Assembly: GCA_029298735.1 (NCBI GenBank)
Contig: JANSLP010000014.1
Span: 212,114-276,113, forward strand
Length of the DNA: 64,000 bases
Direction of reading: 5' to 3'
From: Ophiostoma sp. CBS 140.51
Lineage: Eukaryota; Ascomycota; Sordariomycetes; Ophiostomatales; Ophiostomataceae
Positions 21,376 to 31,137 of this stretch are shown here, piece by piece. Below the pieces are notes generated by a model. The model saw only the letters and a list, made by a program, of their open reading frames with translations, searched no databases and had not been told where the DNA came from. Within the stretch, counting starts at the first letter, position 1, and the number at the start of each line of letters is the position of its first letter. The translations under genes and the position numbers were made by a program.

Positions 21376-23181
21376 ATGGCCTTTTCCGACCTGTCGGCCA
21401 TTGCCATTGGCCTTGGCACTCTTTACTTTATTCTTTACCGCCTGCAGTTGCGCCGGAGCCGCCCCGACGAACCGCCCGTCATCCCGGCTCCGGGCCTGCC
21501 GTTTCTCGGCCACGTCCTGTGCATGGCGCTGCAGGGCGGCCGCTACATGCAGCAACTCGGCCTCCGGATCCAGCACATGGCTCAGGGCGGTGTAGGTACA
21601 GCGCTCGGCGGCCCTACCCCGTCGGCAGTGTCTTTTCCATCCTCGTCCTCGACGTCCTCACAAGCGCCCACGGGAATTGTCACGCTTCCAGTCCCGGGCT
21701 CGCGCATCTACCTCGTAACCGATCCGTCTCTTGCAGCGGCCGTGCAGCGCGCGTCCCGCGCCATGTCCTTCACGCCACTTGTGCCCGATGTCACCCGCCG
21801 TGTCCTTGGCCTCGATGAGAAGACAGTCGGTATTGTCCGTGGTGAGAATTTAGCAGTAGCGACTTCGCCAAAACCTAGGCCAGCGGCGACATCATCGACA
21901 GGACCAACCATGTCCATTGTCGATGACCAGAAATACGACGAGTCATACGGCTTCCTAGCCGACATGCACAGCATGGTTTACAGCTACTTGGGGCCCGGCG
22001 ATACGCTGACGACCTTTGTAAAAGATGCAGTCGGCGAGTTAGTTGGCCAAGTCAACTCGTATGCCTCTGGTCTCGAAGCATCGACCATTTCCACTCCAAC
22101 ATCTCCTGTTGTCGACCTTCTAGCCTGGATGAAGCACTTCGTGACATTTGGCACGGCCCGATTCTTGTACGGACCGCACAATCCTCTCGCCGTGGAACCC
22201 GAGCTAGAGCCGGCTTTCTGGGATTTTGTGCACGGTCTTGGACGACTGCTTCTTGTGGGTGACCGCCGGCCGGGCTCACTGATGGCATCGCTTTTGGGTG
22301 GACGTCCCTTTGCCGCACGGGAACGGTTGGTGGATGGCTTCACGACGTACCTCACGGCGGACGAGCACCTGTCGAGTGATAGTAGCGAGATTGTGCGACG
22401 TCGAGTTGCCATTGCTGACCGTTACGGCTGGGCCCGTGCCAGCACAGCACGGTCCGAGCTATCGTTCTTGTTTGCCGGTATCATCAACACAGCAGTGACC
22501 TCGTTCTGGGTCGTTCTCCGGCTCTTCTCCAACCCAGACCTACTAAAGACTGTACGCCAGGAGCTGAAACAAGGTGGTGACGACAACAGCGACGGCGACA
22601 CTCTCAGCATCGAGCACATACGGACTGGCTGCCCGACCTTAAATGCCGTCTACCAGGAGTGCCTCCGCCTGGGCTCCAACAACATGTCGACCCGTCTTGT
22701 TCTATCCGACACTATGCTGGCAGACCGATACTTTTTGCGAGCCGGCTCCGTGGTGCAAATTGCTGCCGGCGTCATCCATGCCGACCCATCACTCTGGGGC
22801 GCTGATGTCGATACGTTTGATCCGACAAGGTTCCTTCCCAAGACGACATCCAAGACGGACAAGATACCAGAAAAGGCAACGTCAACTGCCCCGAAACGCC
22901 ATCCAGCTGCTTTCCGTGCATTTGGCGGTGGCAAAACTTTGTGCCCCGGACGGCACTTTGCAACGGCCGAGATTTTATCGTTTGCGGCGGCAGTGGTGCT
23001 CACCTTTGATGCGGAGGACGCTACGGCATCTGCTAAGGGCCAGCACGGCGTGCCGCCCAAAGTCCCGCCGCGAAATGACCGGGTGTTGCCCATCCACATT
23101 TTGGAGCCGGCCGCGAAGGATGTGCCGCAGGTTCGGCTTCGACTTCGGCGGCCAGGCCGAGCTCTCCGAGTTGTGCCATAA
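21376..23181 (+). CDS. Cytochrome P450, CYP7/CYP8-like I-helix
   Basis: Haem-thiolate monooxygenase-fold protein, 601 residues in one exon, starting at CCACCATGG. Residues about 8-22 form a membrane anchor, followed by a proline-rich hinge (PPVIPAPGLPFLGH). The ExxR motif of helix K is E428-C-L-R431. The haem loop FGGGKTLCPGRHFA carries the axial Cys at C523. Helix I reads FAGIINTAVTSFW: N371 sits where most P450s have Asp/Glu before the conserved Thr (T372). This Asn pattern is typical of the animal CYP7/CYP8 group (sterol 7-alpha/12-alpha hydroxylases, prostacyclin synthase) and their fungal relatives, so a sterol or lipid substrate is a reasonable inference, not shown. Two Ser/Thr/Pro-rich insertions lengthen the protein beyond the usual 500-540 residues. 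No secondary-metabolite genes flank it. Confidence 0.92.
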   Translation: MAFSDLSAIAIGLGTLYFILYRLQLRRSRPDEPPVIPAPGLPFLGHVLCMALQGGRYMQQLGLRIQHMAQGGVGTALGGPTPSAVSFPSSSSTSSQAPTGIVTLPVPGSRIYLVTDPSLAAAVQRASRAMSFTPLVPDVTRRVLGLDEKTVGIVRGENLAVATSPKPRPAATSSTGPTMSIVDDQKYDESYGFLADMHSMVYSYLGPGDTLTTFVKDAVGELVGQVNSYASGLEASTISTPTSPVVDLLAWMKHFVTFGTARFLYGPHNPLAVEPELEPAFWDFVHGLGRLLLVGDRRPGSLMASLLGGRPFAARERLVDGFTTYLTADEHLSSDSSEIVRRRVAIADRYGWARASTARSELSFLFAGIINTAVTSFWVVLRLFSNPDLLKTVRQELKQGGDDNSDGDTLSIEHIRTGCPTLNAVYQECLRLGSNNMSTRLVLSDTMLADRYFLRAGSVVQIAAGVIHADPSLWGADVDTFDPTRFLPKTTSKTDKIPEKATSTAPKRHPAAFRAFGGGKTLCPGRHFATAEILSFAAAVVLTFDAEDATASAKGQHGVPPKVPPRNDRVLPIHILEPAAKDVPQVRLRLRRPGRALRVVP

Positions 23182-24605
23182 TGACGAGGAGGCTCACAAA
23201 TTTCTTTTGATACATTGTCTGGCAAAAAAGATTTGAACGGTAATGATTGTGTACGACATGTTTTGGAGTCAAAATAGTAACCATACTTGGCGACATTCAC
23301 CCTTAATAGTACTGTGGTTTCACCAAGGTGCATATGAGCATGTGTAAGGCACATCGTCCTTCCTGCAGTGCCAAGAACAAGAAACGTGCTCGCTTGTTGA
23401 TCACTGCTCGCCGGACTGATCAGGGTCCAGAGCTCTAGAAACGGAGAGTTGCACTCTTTCTACCGCCGCAATATATGAACGAAGTATCAAAAGTATTGGG
23501 GAGCTTCCTTCTCAGGGTAGGGCCATGTCAAAATACCCACTTGGATCTGGCTTCGCAGCGGTTCTAAAGAGAAAAAAATAAAACGATAAAAAAGAGAGCT
23601 TTTGAATACTTTCATGAGACTACACCATGCACCGGCATTGTGCGACGACGTGGGAAAAGGCTGGGAATACGTCGCATCCATCACCGAGGATGGAATGGGC
23701 CGAAAGAGGACAAGAGCAACGCAGCACAATACAATACAAATGCAGAAGGAATACAAGTCACAAAATACGACATAGCGACATAATGGCAAGTGGTCCCTCG
23801 ACCAAAGCTTTCCTAAAGAGGATGTCCCATTTTCGGGGATCCTTTTTGGTAGCAAAATAAAATCATAAAAAAAAGCTTGTCTTGGCCATTTTTCGCGCTT
23901 CATCTCATGCACGTCGGGCCACCCGTTGGATACCGGTGCACTCTCGTGGTGGGTGGGTTTTTTCTTTCTCCTTTCTGTGTATGTTTGGTTTGGTGTGCGT
24001 CTGTGGTAACAGATCGACAGAGCAGCACGCCAGGGAGGGAACATCCCGTAGCGGGCGCGCGGGACCACGTTGATCGGGGGCCGGCCACGATTGGCTGCCT
24101 TGTCGCTGGGGAATACGTCCCGCTGCCGGTGGAGGTGATGGATTTCGTGGGTTCGTGGGATATTTCGCCTTTTTGATTATATTTTTGTTATGTTATGTGA
24201 TCCACCTCGACGAGTCCCGGCGCCATCGACCAGGAAAGACGAGCTTGAGGGTGGAGGGTACGACTATGCTTTCAATAGTGATAAAATACGGCAGTGGACT
24301 GCAAGGTGAGGTCGATGTAAAACGGATAACGGCTCGGGGTATTTTCCAGAATGAGTTTGGAAACACTCGCTCGAGAAGGCTGACGCGGCGAAATGGGCGA
24401 TGTGAGGGTTGACCTGCGGACTGTGTGTAATATTGTGTGCGTTCTTTGTTGATGTGTACAAAGTATTGTTGTTTCGATACCTCAATATGTCGCACTGTCT
24501 GAACTCGTATTTTGATGTTAGTTGTCGCCTCATCCGACCATATCAGACCCATCGAAATGTTGCGAGTCAGTCTTTTGTGGTGGCCTGTCGTTATCGAGGC
24601 TGGCT

Positions 24606-24631
24606 TACACGTGCCCTCGGTGCCACGTGTA
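24606..24631. promoter_or_regulatory. Inverted pair of CACGTG boxes
   Basis: TACACGTG and its exact reverse complement CACGTGTA flank a 10-base spacer. CACGTG is the core of bHLH factors such as Pho4/NUC-1 and Cbf1. The spacer also contains CCTCGG. No gene start lies within 1 kb, so the target is unknown. Confidence 0.35.
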
Positions 24632-27600
24632 TCCGTGCTTGTAGCATGTTCACCGCGAACTTTTAATTCCAAGATGCGCAGACAGCGCCCAGAGCCTCGA
24701 TCCTTCAAGTACATACAACACTTGTTGGACATGGATAGATCCATCGTTTCTTGGGCCCCCATCGAGGCACGGAATAAGCCGTAAATACACCGTAATACCC
24801 CGAGATGTTGCACTCGGTGAACCAAATCAGATTCATACAGCCAGGACGGGACTGCTGCCGTCTCCGAACTGCGTACTGCTCCGTTAGGTGTCACTTGATC
24901 GAAATGGTTTACCGTCAAGTGTACCGAAAACTTGAACTTGTCATTGAACGGAATAAGGTCAGTGGCTCACACTAAAGACAAGACGTTTTGGAAACCGCAA
25001 AAACCGATACAACCTTTCCCAAGCCGTACATCGGAGAGTAAAAAAATACCAAAGACCGGCAGGCTGGACATCAGTCGCTAGAACTCGTATGGTTACATTT
25101 GGTCCTCGTTGAAACGCGGCGGTATGTGTTAGTGCCTTTCAAGCAGCTCGAGAACCAGGTGCTTTTTCCCTGAAAAACGTCGCCTCTTGTCTGGACTCGT
25201 CTTCTTCTTCAGGAAGGTGAAAGTGGGATCTAGATGAAGCTAAAATGTGCAGTCCAAACAAAAGAAAGCATGTTCTGAGCCAGTCTCCAGTCGTCAAAGG
25301 CGGTGGAGACACCTGAGGAGAAAGAAAAAGAACAAATTATGCAGGCTGTCGAAAGAGGAACGACGGAGAAAAAGCGAAAAGAAAACCCACAGTTCAAGCC
25401 AGACAGGGCACAAATGGGCCGCTACAAGCCAAGCAGGCCTATCAGCCAAGTAGCCGAGCTCACAACAAGCAAATGGCTTGGAAGGATCAAGCGTTATGTC
25501 TTTTCATCCTATGTTCTTTTCTTTTTGTCGTGTTGGCGTTCGTCGATTTTGCTGGAAGGTTGTCAGCTGCTAATACGGGCCAAGGTCTGAAAGTCTGGGG
25601 GATAGGTCAGCCTCTAGCGCCCATCCAACAGCTGTCGTGCAGGAGATCGTTGTCTTAATGAGGGGGATTGTCGGCGTCGCCGAGAAGGGTGTTCTTTCGT
25701 TGCAGTGTGTCGAGTTGCAGTTGGAGTTGCAGTCGACAGACCGTTCAGAAGATCGCCAAATCGGTGGGAAAGGGGAATTGGGGGGAGGTAAAGGGAAGGA
25801 TGGGCGCCCAAGGGCCGTTTACCTTTTGGGGGCAATGTTTCCCTCAGTGTTTTGAGTGTTTTCCTCGCAGGGTAGGAGCGAGTCACGCCCGCGGAGGGGA
25901 ATGAACATGTTTGTCAACTGTCACTTCGCTCCTTCCTGCACACGGACCTTTCAGCTGTCGGCGTTGCTTCTCTTTCCATCTTGGCCAGGCCCATTTCAAG
26001 CGTTACGTCGGATGCTGCATCGTCACTCCCTCGGTAATGTTACAGCCAAAAAGCTCAAGTCTCGACACTCTTTCCGCAGCTTACAACGTACTGTTTGGCG
26101 GTCTGTGAGTGGCCACAAAACCGGCAAGAGCCCCGACAAGAAGCAAGAAACGGAGACAGAAAACAAAGAAAAAAAAACAAGAGGAAGGAGCGGGCAAGGG
26201 TGGAAGGAATCACCAACTGGAAGTGAAATTATGGTTTAAACAAGAAGAGGCAAGTGCGATTGGAGAGACAATGCTAGTCCCTGCACAGGAAAGCTTGGCT
26301 TGCGGCAGGCGGGATGCCGAGTCACGAGCCCCAAATAGGGACTGGTTCCAGCGCCCTTCCTACTGCAAAATTGACAAAAGTGCACCCTTTTCTGCCTTTT
26401 CCTCCCTTTGCTCCTGGTGCTTGTGCTTAGGCCAAGGTACAGTGGTAGGCACGGCGCTGTAACCCGACCTAAAGCGAAGGTGGCTCGCCAAGCCGGACGC
26501 CGTTGACGTCAGAGCTTGTATGGCACACAAAAAAAAAAGTAGGACCGACCGCACGAATGAAACAAGAAGGGAAAGAACAAAGATAGCGTTTTCAATACAA
26601 GGAAGGAGCAAAACAAGTGCTGCATTGACAAACTAAGTTTGGCAAGAGCAGAAAGAGCACTCGCGAAATACAGGGACAGAACTGTCAAACTGGAAAGTAG
26701 AATAACCAGCAAGGCTACTAAACGAGGCAGGCACGCCGAGAGGGAAGAGGAAGGCCGGGATGGCAGCCGCGTGCGCGCTGTCCAAGATCATCACAAAAAA
26801 CAGCGGGGCAATTTTTTTTTACGTCTGTTTGGCCGCATACAGTCGCACGCTGTCGCATTGCATCTCAAGAAGGGCACGGGCAAGAGATAGGCAGAGGGTC
26901 GAATGTGACGGTTTGATACGATTCTTTTTAGCAAGAGAAAAGGCCAGAAAAGGCCAGACTGGACGCTGCCAGGCTGCGTAGAAGAAGATGGAATCATGTG
27001 TCCCGGTCGACCAACACAAAAATGGGAAAGATGAATGGGCCTATCGAGCGGCCGGCCGCGACTGCCCCACGGCCAGGCTCTTTCCTTGAATCCTTATTCT
27101 AAGGTGCAGAAAGGAAGTGAAGAGAGAACGAGCATTCGCAACCTCGTGGAAGGTGCAGCCTTCACCTTCTGTTGCCGCCAACAGGAATGAGCCAGAGATA
27201 CAGTAATGATAGACTCGTAGACCCTTAGATTACGCTTTGCATATACAAATACGTGTCACACGGTATCTGCACAAACACAAGTATCTCCCACGTCTTTTGC
27301 GCCCACCGTATCACCAAGCGACCTCTTATTCCCAGAACCGACCAGACTCCAACAAACCCACCCACATGGGCACCATCACGCGTTCGGTCCCCATCGAGAG
27401 CCCACGGACGACCCAGTCTTTGCCCCCAAGAGCAAGGATCGGCAGCCCGACCAGGAGAGACGATAAAATATTAGAAAAAATATCAGAAACAACAGAAAAA
27501 TTAGGCGGAAAGAAGAAAAAGAACCTTCCCAGAGGAAGATAGCAAAGCTTGGGCCTGTCCACTTTGTCTTTAGTCCTGTCCAACCCCCCTCCCCATTTTG

Positions 27601-27761
27601 CGCTCCACCCCCAACTTGGGATCCCCCATAAACAAATGCGCCTGCGGCAAGCTCGTGAAAGTCTACATTATTTGTTGAAGTACCAACCAGCTTGTCTCTG
27701 CTCATCCCCCTCCCAAAGAGCTGCTTTTGTAAGGGCTTTTGTATCGAGAGTCGGATCCTCA

Positions 27762-27767
27762 TATAAG
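27762..27767 (+). promoter_or_regulatory. Candidate TATA box of GIT1
   Basis: TATAAG in CATATAAGCTGG, 230 bases before the GIT1 start. It is followed by a T/C-rich leader (27780-27995) with no upstream ATG, a normal fungal core-promoter layout. Confidence 0.45.
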
Positions 27768-27996
27768 CTGGTACTCCCACCCCCTCTTTCCTTCCCTTTT
27801 TAAACAGTACACCTTTTTTTGCTCCTTCCTCTCTTTTCTCTTTTCTCCTTCCCTCCTTCCTTCTTTTCAGTAAGAAGAAAGAAGAGAGTAGAGATCAAAA
27901 CTCTTTCTCTCGGCAACTACCAAACTTAGTCCTCTCTCCCTCTCTCAACCTCACTCTCGATAGCTGTTCCCTGCATCTTTCCCACACTCGCCCACC

Positions 27997-29708
27997 ATGT
28001 CGTTCCTCAACCGCTTGACGGTTGCTGGCCGGCAGGCCGAGCGCGAGCAGGCTGAGAACATCATCCACGAAGTCGACGCCGAGAACAACCTACCGCCTAT
28101 TGACGAGAAACAGCCCCTGATTACTCTTCCCGTCGTTGCTTGCGGTGCCGGTCTCTTCTCGGACGGCTACATCAACAACGTGAGCCTTCCTTGACCCTGG
28201 ACGAAATGGGAACCATGTTTATTGTGTTCAGTGCGAATTCTAACTTGTACAGGTCATCGGTTCCGTCACTACCATTCTGGCCCTCGAGTACGGCGATACG
28301 TGGTCCAACTCCCGGGCCAAGAGCGTCGTCAGTGCCATCGTTTTCGCCGGTACCGTCGTTGGCCAGCTGTTCTTCGGTGTTCTCGCCGACCGCTGGTCGC
28401 GCACCAACTCGCTGCTTGTCTCCACCGTCATTCTCTTCGTCTTCACTGCTCTGGCTGCTGGCTCCTACTACCATGGCGATACCATTGGCATGTTCAACAT
28501 GCTGGCCGCGTGGCGTTTCTTCGTCGGTATTGGTATTGGCGGCGAGTACCCTGCGGGCTCCGTGGGTTGCGCTGAGTCGACAGGCGAGATCCGCAGCGGC
28601 TGGCGCCACTTTGTTTTCATTCTGTTCACGAACTCCATCATTGACTTTGGTTTCGTCATTGGTGCTTTTGTACCTTGTACGTTTCTTTTCTGTGTCTTTT
28701 TCTTTTCCTCTTCTTCTTTTTGTATTCCCGCATTTCTCTATATGGGCCTCGTGAACTAACATCAGCCCTACAGACGTTGTTGCCGCCGCCTGCCACAACG
28801 GCCACCTCGGCACCCAGTGGCGCACCTCGCTCGGTATCGGTACCGTCTTCCCGCTCGTCCTGTTCGTCATGCGCTTGTTCGTCAAGGAGAATGAGGAGTT
28901 CAACCGCAACTCCATGAAGGGTGCCCGCACCCCGTACTGGCTGGTCCTCAAGTTCTACGGCCCCCGCCTGGTTGTTGTCAGCTTGATCTGGTTCATCTAC
29001 GATTTCCTGACCTACGCTTTCGGCATCTACTCCTCGACCATCCTGGCCAACATCTTCCCCTCCGGCTCGCCCTTGACCACTATCTTCGGCTGGAACGTCG
29101 TCATCAACCTGTTCTACATGCCCGGTTCACTCCTCGGCGCCAAGGCCAGTGACTGGCTCGGCCCCCGCTGGTGCCTGATCACCGGTGTGCTTCTGCAGGC
29201 CATGGTCGGCTTCATCATGGCTGGTGACTACGCCAACCTGTCCCAGCCGCACATGGTCGGTGCCTTCGCCACCGTTTACGGTATTTTCCTATCGCTCGGC
29301 GAGTTCGGTCCCGGCAACAACATTGGTCTGTTGGCTGCTAAGACCTGCGCGACCGGTGTCCGTGGCCAGTACTACGGTATTGCCGCTGCCGTTGGCAAGA
29401 TTGGCGCCTTTGTCGGCACCTACGTCTACCCCTACATTGAGGCTGCCGGTGGCGACAGTACCACCGCTTCGGCGCAGTACCCCTTCTTCGTCTCGTCTAG
29501 TCTGTCGGTTCTGTCTGCTCTGCTGGCCTTCTTCCTGCTGCCCAACGTCGGCCAGGACACGATCCAGTACGAGGATGCCCGTTTCCGTCGCTACTTGGAG
29601 GCCAATGGCTGGGACACTGCCCAGCTGGGTCTGCGCAAGGAGGACTCTGTCGAGCACGTCGAGAATGGTGCCGGTGTTATGTCCGAGAACAAGTCGGCGT
29701 CTCTGTAA
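27997..29708 (+). CDS. GIT1: Git1-type glycerophosphodiester (glycerophosphoinositol) permease, MFS
   Basis: Proton-coupled plasma-membrane transporter of the phosphate:H+ symporter branch of the major facilitator superfamily. Git1 proteins import glycerophosphoinositol and related deacylated phospholipids as sources of phosphate and inositol. Exons 27997-28179, 28253-28676 and 28774-29708 give 513 residues, close to yeast Git1 (518). Twelve hydrophobic segments are apparent. The loop 2-3 MFS motif is FGVLADRWSR (102-111), and GIGIGGEYPAGS lies near 154-164. The block FYGPRLVVVSLIWFIYDF and the C-terminal FRRYLEANGWD match the Git1 family. Introns are 73 and 97 nt. The start has a CCACCATG context. 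Substrate specificity within the family cannot be read from sequence alone. Confidence 0.85.
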
Positions 29709-31137
29709 ACTGAGATATTCGATGCAGAAACGAAGATAAAAATTGGGGAAAAAAAATTACGAGAACGATGCGACAAAACAGAGTGAGTGCCCACTGCCTC
29801 GCCATGCAGAATATTCGTTGGGTTAAGAGGATAAAGAGCGCTTTTGAATCAGTTGATAAATGGGGGCAATTTGGCATGAAAGCAAGCCTTTTTTGATTTA
29901 TGTCTTGGTCTGTTTTATCATTCCATGCCCTTGTTTAGACAGGAGCCCCTTTGATTGTATGTTTGTTTCAATGATACCACTTGCAGTAGTAATAAAAATA
30001 TCAAATTGTCTGCACCTTTTTCGTGACCTTTCATGATGTTATATTTGCAAAAATAATAGAAAGCAAAAATCGTTGATACTCTTAAACTATACATTATATT
30101 TTGACTAAATCTACAATCATATCTAGACGCACTTGGCATATATGTACACACAAATTCTTCGCAAATATATTGATGCTGTGTGTCTCAGTCAAAGTTGAAC
30201 AAAGGTTATTAAAGAAAGAATACAAGGCTAGTAAAGAACACGTGATAGACGAGTGAAACCGACGGCTCTAAACAGAGGATGTGACGATAAACAATAAGAC
30301 AAACGTTGTGCAAACAAGGTAAAATAATGATGCAAAAAAAGGACACACAAAATTAAAGTAAAATGAAAACAAACACGACAAAATCCAGTAATACGTCTCG
30401 TGTAGAAGAGGAATACACAGTTAAAAATATCTTCTTTATTTGCTAGGCATTAGTTATGATCGTGAAGTCGAGCGATGTACGTCGTACACAGTAAACATTG
30501 GCATCAATCATGAAATGTACCGCGGACATCGCATACAGACGAGCGTACTTGTCACAATCGCACGATTACAACGGACCTCATATTCATATAATGATTTTTG
30601 TTTTGTTTTTGTTTGATCTGGTAAAAAGTCAAATGCTCCCGAATACTCTTCCTTGTACGCCGGCCCAAAAAGTAATAGAGGAAAACAAAAAAGAAGGGAA
30701 GAAGCAGAAAGTAGAAAAGAAAGAAAAGTCCAAATCGAAAAACACGGAAAGGTAAAGAGCGAGAGTGAGAAGAGAAACCAAAAAAAACCAATAAAAGACA
30801 GTCCAAAAAAAGAACAACATATTCCCATATCCTTGAATTCCCATCCCATTACGCCTTCGTTCGCATTTCACTGCATCCCAAATATCGTCTTCATTCTGTT
30901 CTTGTTCGGTTTGTCTTTCGGTCGGTTGTTTCTTTGTCGGTTGTTGTTTGTTGTTTGTTGTGTTTCTTTCGTTTGGACCTGTTAACACTTTGGGTATCTC
31001 CCCCAGAATGCACCTGCCTGTGCAACCAACATCCTCCTCTAAAGAGACAAAGGAAAAGTAAAAGCAGAGGCTCACGATGAGCCGTGTAAAAAGTTGTGTC
31101 AAGGGACACAAATGTGTGAAAAGAGTGTCGGCGCCGA
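29709..31137. other. AT-rich convergent spacer between GIT1 and nimA
   Basis: Both flanking genes end here. The sequence is conspicuously A/T-rich from about 29730 to 30500, with short runs such as CAAATATATTGATG, then purine-rich to 30800 and GT-rich (GTTGTTTGTTGTTTGTTG at about 30940). A CACGTG lies at 30239-30244. No open frame here looks coding. It probably holds both 3' UTRs. Confidence 0.6.

Larger units (their letters stand above)
23182..27996. other. Gene-poor interval between P450 and GIT1
   Basis: About 4.8 kb with no recognisable protein or RNA gene. Two longest open frames (about 23487-24068 and 24193-24918, both -) show no domain, no sensible composition and no start or splice context, so I do not call them. 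Purine-rich blocks occur at about 25300-25400 and 26130-26240. A paired CACGTG element lies at 24606-24631. The right end is the GIT1 promoter and leader. Confidence 0.5.

Noticed and set aside
24193..24918. 241-codon - strand frame between P450 and GIT1
   Set aside because: No domain or compositional sign of coding; a chance frame is more likely.
25240..25400. Lys/Arg-rich short frames in purine-rich DNA
   Set aside because: Low-complexity purine tract gives basic peptides in several frames; no evidence of a gene.
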